Below are positions 1-6,529 of a stretch of 17,632 nt of DNA, piece after piece. Below the pieces are notes generated by a model. That model made no database searches. It was given only the letters and a program-made list of their open reading frames with translations, and was not told the origin of the DNA. The position numbers were made by a program, and so were the translations under genes. Positions within the stretch are counted from its first letter, which is position 1. Every line of letters begins with the position of its first letter. Origin of the DNA: Rhodobiaceae bacterium (GTDB lineage Bacteria > Pseudomonadota > Alphaproteobacteria > Parvibaculales > Parvibaculaceae); the NCBI GenBank assembly GCA_002746275.1, contig NVWR01000001.1:600875-618506 (forward strand). Direction: 5' to 3'.

Positions 1-1664
1 TCTCTCCCAACACCCGCCGCGAGTTCATCCATCATGCTCTCGATAGCAAAAACGTTCGGCGCAGACCCAAGGCCACGCCACGCCCCGATGGGAATGGCCG
101 TGCGAATATCCGAGTAGCGAATATTCCGGTTCATCATTTGGTATTGCGGCAGACTGCCCCGGGCTGTACCTCCATCCGCCGTCACCTGATCCAGCACCCA
201 TCCGATCGGCTGAGGAACCATTCCCGTAAGAATAGGCGCCGACACAAAATCATGTTGCCAATGGCTGATCTGGCCATCATCAGTTACACCAGCATCAATG
301 TGATGAGAGAAGGCGGGTTGAAAATAGTTGTTCTGAAATTCCGTTTCCCGGTCCCACTGCACCCTCACAGGACGACCAACCGCAGCAGAAAGAAGCGCCG
401 CCTCTTCTGTGGCCTGGCAAATAACCCGACCACCAAATCCACCGCCCATACGATGGCTATGAACAATCACTTCGTCCGCATCACGACCAAGTGCCTTTGC
501 CACACGTTGTTGAACGAAAAACGGGTCCTGACCACCACACCAAAGCTCAACCTTATCCTCCCTTACCCAGGCGGTACCGGACCTTGGCTCCATCGCTGCG
601 TGCGCAGCAAATGAGGTGTCGTAGCGGGTAACGGTTTGATATTGAGCCGTGCTTTTCCCCGCATCTATGTCACCCTCTGAAGCCAGCGTGTGTTCGAATT
701 GGTTGCGGGCACGAAATTTCTCTACGTCCAGGTCCCCTTCAATTTTGGCCTGGTTCAGGTCTTCAGGCACTTCCCACTGCACTTCAAGCGCGTCCATCGC
801 TTCAGACAGCACGAAGGGGGTCTCCGCAACAATGCCAACAAAACCACTGTTCTTATCAACAACGACCAACGTGACGCCTGGCATCGCTGCGGCAGCACGA
901 TCCTCTATACCCAGCAATTGTGCACCGAGTGCTGGTGGATGCAGAACCCGCCCATACAACGTGTCCGGCACGGAGACATCCCGGCTATAGACAGCCTGCC
1001 CGGTGACAATTGCGTGCAGGTCGTGATGTTTCCAGCTCTGGCCAATGGCCCGGAAATTCGTTTTGCGCTCGAAAGCATATCTCGGCACTTCCACGCCAGA
1101 AGCTTGATAATCCGACGTTGATAAAACAACCGTCTCCGAAGACGCCAACAGCCCATACCCAAGCTCGGTTCCCGATGGCAGAACGAACCCACCCTGGCCA
1201 TCTTTGACCAGTTCTTCGGAGAGACCTTCTCTCGTGGCCGCCATCTTGCGAAGTTTTTCTCTCAACAGCGCGGCACCGAATGAAACCGGTTCAAAGGATT
1301 TTGAAATACCCTCGCTGCCAACCGTCATCTTGAAAGGCGGCACCTGGTCCGTATCCGGAAGCACACAATCGATCTGTGACTGCTCGACATTCAGTTCCTC
1401 CGCCACGATTTGGCACAATCCGAGCGTCGCCCCTTGCCCCATCTCCATGCGCGGGCAGAAAAACCGAATGCGGCCGTCCGGCAGTGCTTGCACCCACGCC
1501 AACCCATCTTCGAGCACCGGATCATTTCGGGTGGGCAACGCGGGGATGACACAACCACCCAACGGGAGAGCGACGGCAGAAACAACAGTCACACCGATCG
1601 CCGACCAGCCCGTCTTTTTGAGAAAATGACGTCGACTTATGGATTTTGCATCAATCGTGGGCAT
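1..1664 (-). CDS. Molybdopterin-binding (large) subunit of an IorB-type Mo hydroxylase, partial
   Basis: This is the first 554 residues of a xanthine dehydrogenase-family molybdenum cofactor subunit; the C-terminus lies beyond the left edge. It is expected to oxidise an N-heterocycle or aldehyde; the substrate is unknown. The N-terminus carries a twin-arginine signal (SRRHFLK, residues 10-16), a hydrophobic stretch at 21-35 and then LGGC with Cys38, so Tat export, perhaps as a lipoprotein, is likely. Family motifs seen are GQG at 76-78, GGGFGGR at 407-413 and GAWRGLG at 527-533. The C-terminal catalytic Glu region is not in the window. The start is the ATG at 1664, preceded by a GAGAGGGTG ribosome site. 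It overlaps the stop of the small-subunit gene by 14 bp, which suggests translational coupling. The Tat signal on the large subunit fits the isoquinoline 1-oxidoreductase beta group better than cytoplasmic xanthine dehydrogenase. Confidence 0.87.
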   Translation of the reverse strand, partial: MPTIDAKSISRRHFLKKTGWSAIGVTVVSAVALPLGGCVIPALPTRNDPVLEDGLAWVQALPDGRIRFFCPRMEMGQGATLGLCQIVAEELNVEQSQIDCVLPDTDQVPPFKMTVGSEGISKSFEPVSFGAALLREKLRKMAATREGLSEELVKDGQGGFVLPSGTELGYGLLASSETVVLSTSDYQASGVEVPRYAFERKTNFRAIGQSWKHHDLHAIVTGQAVYSRDVSVPDTLYGRVLHPPALGAQLLGIEDRAAAAMPGVTLVVVDKNSGFVGIVAETPFVLSEAMDALEVQWEVPEDLNQAKIEGDLDVEKFRARNQFEHTLASEGDIDAGKSTAQYQTVTRYDTSFAAHAAMEPRSGTAWVREDKVELWCGGQDPFFVQQRVAKALGRDADEVIVHSHRMGGGFGGRVICQATEEAALLSAAVGRPVRVQWDRETEFQNNYFQPAFSHHIDAGVTDDGQISHWQHDFVSAPILTGMVPQPIGWVLDQVTADGGTARGSLPQYQMMNRNIRYSDIRTAIPIGAWRGLGSAPNVFAIESMMDELAAGVGR

Positions 1665-2133
1665 TGTTTTCACCCTCTCTTGCAACCCGGGCAACGGCTT
1701 TTCGAATCCGTTCATAGGTTCCGCAGCGGCACAGGTTGCCACTCATCTCCTGCCTGATTTCGTTGTTGCTGGGATCAGGATTGCGACTGAGAAATGCAGC
1801 TGCGGTCATGATCTGCCCGGGCTGGCAGTAGCCACATTGCGGCACACTTTCTTCAACCCATGCTTTTTGCACTGGATGAAGGGGACCTGCTGAAGCCGTT
1901 GCAGCCAATCCTTCAATGGTTGTGATCGCCTTGGCGCCCACGTCATCAATCCTCACCTGACAGGATCGAGTAGCCACGCCGTCAATATGGACGGTACAGG
2001 CTCCACAGAGCCCCATTCCGCACCCAAATTTTGTGCCTTTCAGGCCTACAAAATCACGAATGAAATCCAGTAAGGTAATGCCGCTAAGGCTCGCCGGCAC
2101 CGCCAGGAATTTGCCGTTGATCTCTATTCTCAC
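1651..2133 (-). CDS. [2Fe-2S] (small) subunit of an IorA-type Mo hydroxylase
   Basis: The 160-residue protein is the electron-transfer subunit partnering the molybdopterin subunit encoded just downstream. The plant-type ferredoxin cluster uses Cys38, Cys43, Cys46 and Cys58. The second, all-helical cluster domain uses Cys100 and Cys103 (QCGYC) with Cys135 and Cys137 (NLCRCGTY). All eight ligands are present, and the length matches the usual 150-165 residues. There is no signal peptide, so the protein would reach the periplasm only by riding with the Tat-exported large subunit; this is inference. The start is a GTG at 2133 with AGGAG six bases upstream. A -35-like TTGTCA lies about 50 bp upstream on the minus strand, but its -10 partner is weak. 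The physiological substrate cannot be read from the sequence. Confidence 0.92.
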   Translation of the reverse strand: MRIEINGKFLAVPASLSGITLLDFIRDFVGLKGTKFGCGMGLCGACTVHIDGVATRSCQVRIDDVGAKAITTIEGLAATASAGPLHPVQKAWVEESVPQCGYCQPGQIMTAAAFLSRNPDPSNNEIRQEMSGNLCRCGTYERIRKAVARVAREGENNAHD

Positions 2134-2250
2134 GATGAACTCCTAATCCAATGCGATCAGGCTATGGAAAAGGAACGAGCGATACTTTGACAATCGCGCC
2201 AAGTTTTTAGAGAGACAATGAGGCGAACGACCCTGCGGTTAGCGCAAACC

Positions 2251-2279
2251 CCTCCGACGTACATAAGTACATCGGGAGC
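2251..2279 (-). repeat. Imperfect hairpin upstream of the Mo-hydroxylase operon
   Basis: CCGACGTAC and GTACATCGG pair around an ATAA loop (2254-2275) with one C/A mismatch. The stem can be extended by CT/AG if one G is bulged. It lies about 120 bp upstream of the small-subunit GTG and could be a regulator site or part of the mRNA leader. Nothing in the sequence identifies the regulator. No Moco-riboswitch consensus is recognisable. Confidence 0.35.
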
Positions 2280-2297
2280 TCACCCACTCAATTTTGG

Positions 2298-2434
2298 AAA
2301 AAAGGGTGGTCGACCGGACACGTGACGTAACAGAGGAGGCCACTCCTACCACGCCCCGATCGACCTGTCCCGCGGACCCAGGAGATGCGGCGGACCTGAG
2401 CACACGCGAGATCAATCTCGCTCTATCGTTTCTT
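2298..2434 (-). ncRNA. Candidate small RNA with three hairpins and an intrinsic terminator
   Basis: Read on the minus strand, about 137 nt fold into three successive hairpins. The first is a perfect 7-bp stem, GCGAGATTGATCTCGC (2421-2406). The second pairs GTC and CCGC with GCGG and GAC (2395-2367), with a two-base bulge and a loop containing TCTCCT. The third is a long stem in which GGTCGATCGG pairs with CCGGTCGACC (2365-2308) with one mismatch; it contains CGTG/CACG and AGGAG/CTCCT inner stems. Four bases later comes T6 (2303-2298). A promoter-like TTGGGA (2467-2462), 16 bp, TAGGGT (2445-2440) would start the RNA near 2434. I do not recognise an Rfam family. Exposed CUCCU-type segments resemble anti-Shine-Dalgarno loops of some alphaproteobacterial sRNAs. 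This is inference from structure only. Confidence 0.4.
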
Positions 2435-2572
2435 GTGAGACCCTAGTTCAGCAACGATGCATCCCAAAGCGCTTTCCAAAAACGCATTCGCATGTCTGCC
2501 AGAACAAAAACGGCCCCCAACCGCTAAACTGTGACGTACATCATAGCACACGCAGCCGCAACATAAAGAATT

Positions 2573-2595
2573 GGTCTAACGCTTCAAGCTAGACC
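2573..2595. repeat. Inverted repeat GGTCTA...TAGACC
   Basis: GGTCTA at 2573-2578 and TAGACC at 2590-2595 are perfect inverted copies. Nested GCTT/AAGC arms surround the centre, so almost the whole 23 bp is a dyad apart from an AC insertion. It sits in AT-rich DNA about 80 bp past the 3' end of pleD and 140 bp upstream of the candidate sRNA. It could be an operator; no protein can be assigned. Confidence 0.35.
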
Positions 2596-2654
2596 ATTGA
2601 TTTATAATAAAAAATTAAGGTTAACGAGCCTGTGAAATGACTGCATATCTGGGT

Positions 2655-2677
2655 AAAAACAGCCAGAATGTGGGCTA
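2655..2677 (-). terminator. Weak terminator-like hairpin at the pleD stop codon
   Basis: On the minus strand AGCC (overlapping the TAG stop), an 8-nt loop, GGCT and then GTTTTT form a short hairpin followed by a U-tract. With only four base pairs it is weaker than a typical intrinsic terminator, but its position directly at the 3' end of divK-pleD is right. Confidence 0.3.
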
Positions 2678-4042
2678 GGCCGCTTCCGCATTCACGCGGT
2701 TTCGACCCTCACTTTTTGCTCGGTAGAGCGCTTGGTCTGCCCGCTGCAATAGCGCCTCAGCATCGTCATTGGGCCAGTGGGCAACGGCCAGACCGATGCT
2801 AACCGTCACATCAATCATCTGGTCAGTGTCGGTTTTGAAAGCGCGTTCAGCGATGCGCGTGCGCAATCTCTGCGCAATTGTCATCGCCGTGTCTGCATCT
2901 GTATCCGGCATAACAATCACAAATTCTTCCCCGCCAAGACGACAGGCAAGATCGATACCTCGGACATTCGTCGAAAGCCGATTGGCAAACTCTTTTAGAA
3001 TTTCATCTCCCGCAGCATGGCCATGCGTGTCGTTCACCGCTTTGAAAAAATCAATATCCAGGATCATCAGAGCCAGTGGTTTTCCGCCATGCGCGCCTTC
3101 GTCCACGAGCGTTGCAAGGTGGTTGGTCATATACCGGCGATTATAGAGCCCCGTTAGAGAGTCCGTAACGGCCATTTCCAGGCTACGCTGAAAATTGTCC
3201 TTCAGCTGGTCTTGATAGCGTTTGCGACGAAGCTGTGAGCGGCATCGTGCCAATAGCTCATTACGCTCAACAGGGCGCGTGAGGTAGTCATTGACGCCCA
3301 TATCAAGTGCGCGAACAAGACGCTCCGTATCACCCTCCTCCACAATCACAAGTATGGGGGTCTGACGTGTTGCTTCCAGTGACTTCAGCTGTGAGCAGAG
3401 CCTGAGCCCATCTTCCTCTTGCAGAGAGAGTGACACCAGCACGAGATCGTAATCACCGTGCGCCGCCAGCTCCATGAGGTCGGCGGAGCTTTCAGCCACT
3501 GTCACTTCGTGCACAGCGCCAAGCATTTCACAAAGTCGTGCGCGCTGCCGTTCGCGGTCATCCACGACCAGGCAACGACCGCCCAAATCAACCGGCGCGG
3601 TGTAGGACGCATTATCGAGAGCCCCGATCCGCTGCCCTGTGGACTCACGCATGCGTAGCTCGTCCGTCAGTGTTTTCAACCGAACCAGGCTCTTTACACG
3701 CGCAAACAGCGCAATGTCATTGATCGGCTTGGTCAGAAAATCATCGGCACCGCTTTCAAGACCCATAATTCGGTCAGATTGCTGGTCGAGAGCAGTCACC
3801 ATGACCACGGGAATATGGTGAGTTTCAGGCATTTGCTTTAGACGCTGACAGACTTCATATCCGTCCATGCCAGGCATCATGACGTCGAGCAGCACAATGT
3901 CTGGCTGCTCACGTTGCGCAAGCTCAATCGCCTCCAGACCATCCGAGGCTTGAATCACCTCAAAATACTCAGCGGAGAGTTTGGCTTCCAGCAGCTTCAA
4001 ATTGGCTGGAATATCATCGACTATGAGGACTCTGGCGGTCAC
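2675..4042 (-). CDS. pleD: PleD-type diguanylate cyclase response regulator (REC-REC-GGDEF)
   Basis: The protein makes c-di-GMP from two GTP and, in Caulobacter, drives the swarmer-to-stalked transition. At 455 residues it matches Caulobacter PleD. The first receiver (about 1-120) has the acidic pair Asp9/Asp10, phosphoacceptor Asp53, Thr83 and Lys105. The second receiver (about 155-275) has Ser204 where the phosphoacceptor would be, so it is a non-phosphorylated adaptor domain, as in PleD of Caulobacter. The GGDEF domain (about 290-455) has GGEEF at 370-374 and the inhibitory RxxD site RGID at 361-364, so product feedback is expected. The start is a GTG three bases after the divK stop, with only a weak ribosome site, which points to translational coupling. 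Confidence 0.96.
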   Translation of the reverse strand: MTARVLIVDDIPANLKLLEAKLSAEYFEVIQASDGLEAIELAQREQPDIVLLDVMMPGMDGYEVCQRLKQMPETHHIPVVMVTALDQQSDRIMGLESGADDFLTKPINDIALFARVKSLVRLKTLTDELRMRESTGQRIGALDNASYTAPVDLGGRCLVVDDRERQRARLCEMLGAVHEVTVAESSADLMELAAHGDYDLVLVSLSLQEEDGLRLCSQLKSLEATRQTPILVIVEEGDTERLVRALDMGVNDYLTRPVERNELLARCRSQLRRKRYQDQLKDNFQRSLEMAVTDSLTGLYNRRYMTNHLATLVDEGAHGGKPLALMILDIDFFKAVNDTHGHAAGDEILKEFANRLSTNVRGIDLACRLGGEEFVIVMPDTDADTAMTIAQRLRTRIAERAFKTDTDQMIDVTVSIGLAVAHWPNDDAEALLQRADQALYRAKSEGRNRVNAEAA

Positions 4043-4045
4043 GAT

Positions 4046-4411
4046 CTAATCCAAAAAACGCTGGACCGTCTCCAGAAATTGGGTCACCGATATCGGCTTG
4101 GCGATATACGCTTCACATCCACCTTCGCGGATTTTCTCCTCGTCACCCTTCATGGCAAACGCCGTGACAGCAATCACAGGGATAGACTTTAAGGTATCGT
4201 CTTCCTTGATCCACTTGGTGACTTCAAGACCGGAAACCTCGGGGAGCTGTATGTCCATCAGGATCAGGTCGGGATGATTGGCGCGCGCAATCTCCAGCGC
4301 CTCGATACCATCCTTCGTTTGAAGAGTCTGGTATCCGTGGGCATCGAGCAGGTCATGAAAAAGCTTCATGTTCAACTCGTTGTCTTCAACGATGAGAACC
4401 GTTTTCGACAT
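4046..4411 (-). CDS. divK: DivK, single-domain cell-fate response regulator
   Basis: This single receiver domain controls the CckA-CtrA pathway through DivJ, PleC and DivL, and helps localise and activate PleD. The sequence closely follows Caulobacter DivK as I remember it: [18 protein letters not shown] near the N-terminus, [10 protein letters not shown] around phosphoacceptor Asp53, [10 protein letters not shown], and the conserved Lys in the KPIS loop. I chose the ATG at 4411 (121 residues) because it aligns with the Caulobacter N-terminus. An in-frame ATG at 4420 would add three residues but leaves only two bases after the GGAG. From 4411, that GGAG is 11 bases away, slightly long. pleD follows after a 3-bp gap. 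A CtrA-like box lies upstream. Confidence 0.96.
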   Translation of the reverse strand: MSKTVLIVEDNELNMKLFHDLLDAHGYQTLQTKDGIEALEIARANHPDLILMDIQLPEVSGLEVTKWIKEDDTLKSIPVIAVTAFAMKGDEEKIREGGCEAYIAKPISVTQFLETVQRFLD

Positions 4412-4533
4412 CGCTTTCATAACTCCAACACTCCGTACTGAGCCTGCAGGTAAGCAGCAGTGTCACCGGGTGGCGACTGAAAAACAGGCACAAAATTAGC
4501 CCGATTTCTGGTATCTATATGACCTCAATATCC

Positions 4534-4549
4534 TTAACCAATCCTTTAA
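4534..4549 (-). promoter_or_regulatory. CtrA-like box in the divK upstream region
   Basis: TTAACCAATCCTTTAA contains two TTAA half-sites with an 8-bp spacer; the CtrA consensus is TTAA-N7-TTAAC. The right-hand part, read as TTAACCA, also fits the TTAACCAT half-site. Read toward divK, it overlaps a possible -35 (TTGGTT), 16 bp upstream of TATAGA. That is the arrangement of CtrA-activated promoters, and divK is a CtrA target in Caulobacter. The off-by-one spacer keeps confidence modest. Confidence 0.4.
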
Positions 4550-4618
4550 GGTTTCGGTGAGATCGGGCAATATGAGCACTTCACCACCACTTGATAAATA
4601 ATTGGTTTCAAAAACAAA

Positions 4619-4909
4619 ATGCACCAGCCTCTCCCCGCCGAAACGGCTCAAACCATAGCTTTACAGGCATTGGCCTACATCGCATCAGATGAGGACAAAA
4701 TGGCTGGCTTCCTGGCACAAACAGGCCTGAGCACCAATGAATTGAAAGACCATTTGACGGAACCTGCATTCCTCGGCGGAGTCCTCGATTTTTTGTTGAG
4801 CGACGAAAAAGCCCTCGTCGCCTTTTGTGAAGAAGCAGGCATAGCACCAGATCTGCCAAAACAGGCCCGACAGTCGCTGCCAGGTGGCGAAGAAGTGCAT
4901 TGGACATGA
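4619..4909 (+). CDS. DUF3572 family protein
   Basis: This small acidic protein of 96 residues has no known function. It matches the alphaproteobacterial DUF3572 pattern: an N-terminal ALQALAYIASDED helix, then FLAQTGLS, the FLGGVLDFLLSDE segment at about 51-63, and a C-terminal LPGG. No signal peptide, membrane segment or catalytic motif is visible; it looks all-helical. It is divergent from divK, the position where I recall this family in other alphaproteobacteria. There is no clear ribosome-binding site before the ATG (AT-rich ggtttcaaaaacaaa), so initiation may be weak or leaderless-like. The next gene overlaps its stop by 4 bp (ATGA). Confidence 0.85.
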   Translation: MHQPLPAETAQTIALQALAYIASDEDKMAGFLAQTGLSTNELKDHLTEPAFLGGVLDFLLSDEKALVAFCEEAGIAPDLPKQARQSLPGGEEVHWT

Positions 4910-5604
4910 GTGACGCCCCCACCAAAGAAATGGACCGTTCTGCCCTCGATCCAGAGGTAGAAAAGGCACTCAAGGCGCTCGATCTTGATCCGGCGCGCCC
5001 CCTCATTATTTCCGATGCGGATGAGGTTTTGCTTCAATTCGTCGCTGGTCTAGAGCTGTATCTCGACCGTCAGGGCCTGTGGCTGGACCTACAGTCCTTC
5101 GCACTTTCTGGAAACATCAAAGAAAAGGTCACCAATAAGCCGGTCCCCATCGAGCGAACACCCGATTTGCTGGCCGACTTTTTTGTGTCGGAAGCCGGTA
5201 AACTGGAGGCCGTCGAGCATGCGGCCAGCGCCCTAAAAACACTGTCCGGTCGCGCTCAAATCATCATTCTCACCAACATTCCCTTTGCTCAGCGGGACGC
5301 ACGTGCAGAAAGTTTGGCCCGCCAAGGCATGGATTACCCTGTCATCGCCAACAAGGGACTAAAGGGCGCTGCGGTTCATTACCTGGCCAAGCAAACCAGT
5401 GGACCGACTTTTTTCCTGGATGACCTTCCCCATAATATTCGCTCTGTTGCGGAAGCACATGAGCCCAGTCGGCGTCTGCATTTTATTGCAGACAAACGGC
5501 TCGCGAAATTGCTCCCCCCCTCTGAGCATTCCCACTTCCATTCCAGTCATTGGCCCGACGCTCAAACCTTCATAGAAGAAGAGCTAAGCACCTCAGGTTT
5601 TTAG
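4906..5604 (+). CDS. HAD-superfamily hydrolase-like protein
   Basis: The 232-residue protein has the haloacid-dehalogenase fold motifs in order: motif I IISDADEV with nucleophile Asp37 and Asp39, motif II ILTN with Thr123, motif III Lys at 150 or 153 (NKGLKG), and motif IV FFLDD with Asp172 and Asp173. A phosphatase-type reaction is therefore likely; the substrate is unknown. A cap region lies between motifs I and II. I chose the ATG at 4906 because it overlaps the DUF3572 stop as ATGA, a usual coupling arrangement. A TTG at 4900 would add two residues. The gene leads directly into mak, whose ribosome site AGGA overlaps this stop codon, so the two are probably co-transcribed. Confidence 0.82.
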   Translation: MSDAPTKEMDRSALDPEVEKALKALDLDPARPLIISDADEVLLQFVAGLELYLDRQGLWLDLQSFALSGNIKEKVTNKPVPIERTPDLLADFFVSEAGKLEAVEHAASALKTLSGRAQIIILTNIPFAQRDARAESLARQGMDYPVIANKGLKGAAVHYLAKQTSGPTFFLDDLPHNIRSVAEAHEPSRRLHFIADKRLAKLLPPSEHSHFHSSHWPDAQTFIEEELSTSGF

Positions 5605-5614
5605 GAAACACAAA

Positions 5615-6529
5615 ATGCGGCTTGGTGTCGATCTCGGTGGAACAAAAATAGAAGCCGTGTTGATGAGCTCCGACGGCACCATTGTCGAGCGCAAACGGGT
5701 GTCCACGCCGCAAGAAGATTACGGCAAGACGGTGCGATCTATTGCGGACTTGGTAGCCGCAATTAGTCGTGACATTCCCACCGATTTGCCTGTTGGAATT
5801 GGCATACCGGGCACGCTCTCCCCTGCAACAGGATTGATAAAAAACGCCAACTCCACATGGCTGATCAACAGGCCTCTCGACAAAGATCTGATGGATGAGA
5901 TGGGCCGCAATGTTCGATTGGCGAATGATGCGGATTGCTTTGCCCTTTCAGAAGCAACAGATGGCGCGGGAACGGATGCGAACTCCGTCTTCGGTGTAAT
6001 CTTGGGCACCGGCGTTGGCGGTGGCATTGTCATCGCTGGCAACCTCGTGTCCGGGCCCAATGCAATCGCCGGGGAATGGGGACACAATCCCCTCCCCTGG
6101 CCCACGTCCGTAGAACAGGTCGGCCCTGCATGTTATTGCGGGCGTCAGGGCTGTATCGAAACTTGGCTCTCAGGCCCGGCACTTGAGCGTGACGGGACAC
6201 AAGCAGACGGGGGCAATACCAAAATAGAAAGCGCCCTTGGTCTCGCCGAGATGGCAGCAGCCGGAGAGCCCGCAGCTATCAGTGCTCTGGACCGATACAC
6301 AGACCGGCTGGCGCGCGCGCTCGCAAGCGTCATTAACATCATTGACCCGGAAGTCATCGTTCTGGGAGGCGGCCTCTCAAACATCGCTTCACTCTATGAG
6401 CAGGTACCCCAACGATGGGGCGACTATGTTTTCTCCGATACGGTCGCCACAAAACTTCGGTGCAACCAACATGGTGACTCCAGTGGTGTCCGGGGAGCAG
6501 CTTGGCTCTGGCCAGACTCGGGGCCGTAA
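5615..6529 (+). CDS. mak: Manno(fructo)kinase Mak, ROK family
   Basis: The enzyme phosphorylates free fructose or mannose with ATP at C-6 in the cytoplasm. The 304-residue sequence follows E. coli Mak along its length: DLGGTK at 6-11, a GIPG turn at 63-66, KNANSTWL at 77-83, catalytic Asp105 in NDAD, phosphate loop GTGVGGG at 131-137, and the ROK zinc site of His157 (GEWGH) with Cys173, Cys175 and Cys180 (CYCGRQGC). The C-terminus HGDSSGVRGAAWLWP is also characteristic of Mak. Other ROK kinases (NagK, glucokinase) are less likely because of these matches. AGGA lies nine bases before the ATG. The stop TAA is followed immediately by the dinB ATG. Confidence 0.9.
   Translation: MRLGVDLGGTKIEAVLMSSDGTIVERKRVSTPQEDYGKTVRSIADLVAAISRDIPTDLPVGIGIPGTLSPATGLIKNANSTWLINRPLDKDLMDEMGRNVRLANDADCFALSEATDGAGTDANSVFGVILGTGVGGGIVIAGNLVSGPNAIAGEWGHNPLPWPTSVEQVGPACYCGRQGCIETWLSGPALERDGTQADGGNTKIESALGLAEMAAAGEPAAISALDRYTDRLARALASVINIIDPEVIVLGGGLSNIASLYEQVPQRWGDYVFSDTVATKLRCNQHGDSSGVRGAAWLWPDSGP

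Larger units (their letters stand above)
2134..2674. other. 541-bp intergenic region between pleD and the Mo-hydroxylase operon
   Basis: I see no convincing protein gene on either strand. The region holds, from left to right: the probable promoter and leader of the Mo-hydroxylase (about 2134-2230), an imperfect hairpin at 2251-2279, a group of three hairpins with a minus-strand U-tract (2298-2434, listed as a candidate sRNA), an AT-rich stretch with an inverted repeat at 2573-2595, and a short hairpin at the end of pleD. From memory, rpmG often follows pleD in alphaproteobacteria; no L33-like reading frame is present here. Confidence 0.7.

Noticed and set aside
138..1629. Several plus-strand open frames of 113-158 codons
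   Set aside because: They are antisense to the Mo-hydroxylase large subunit, whose minus-strand frame is continuous and carries family motifs; their translations are rich in Arg/His/Ser and match nothing I know.
2134..2300. Moco riboswitch ahead of the molybdenum enzyme
   Set aside because: The short imperfect hairpin does not match the multi-stem Moco motif, and these enzymes are not its usual targets.
2603..2608. TATAAT on the plus strand
   Set aside because: A perfect -10 by itself, but no -35 at the right distance and no plus-strand gene downstream; the region is simply AT-rich.
3440..3560. Missing phosphoacceptor Asp in the second PleD receiver
   Set aside because: Caulobacter PleD also has a non-phosphorylated second receiver, so this is the normal state and not decay.
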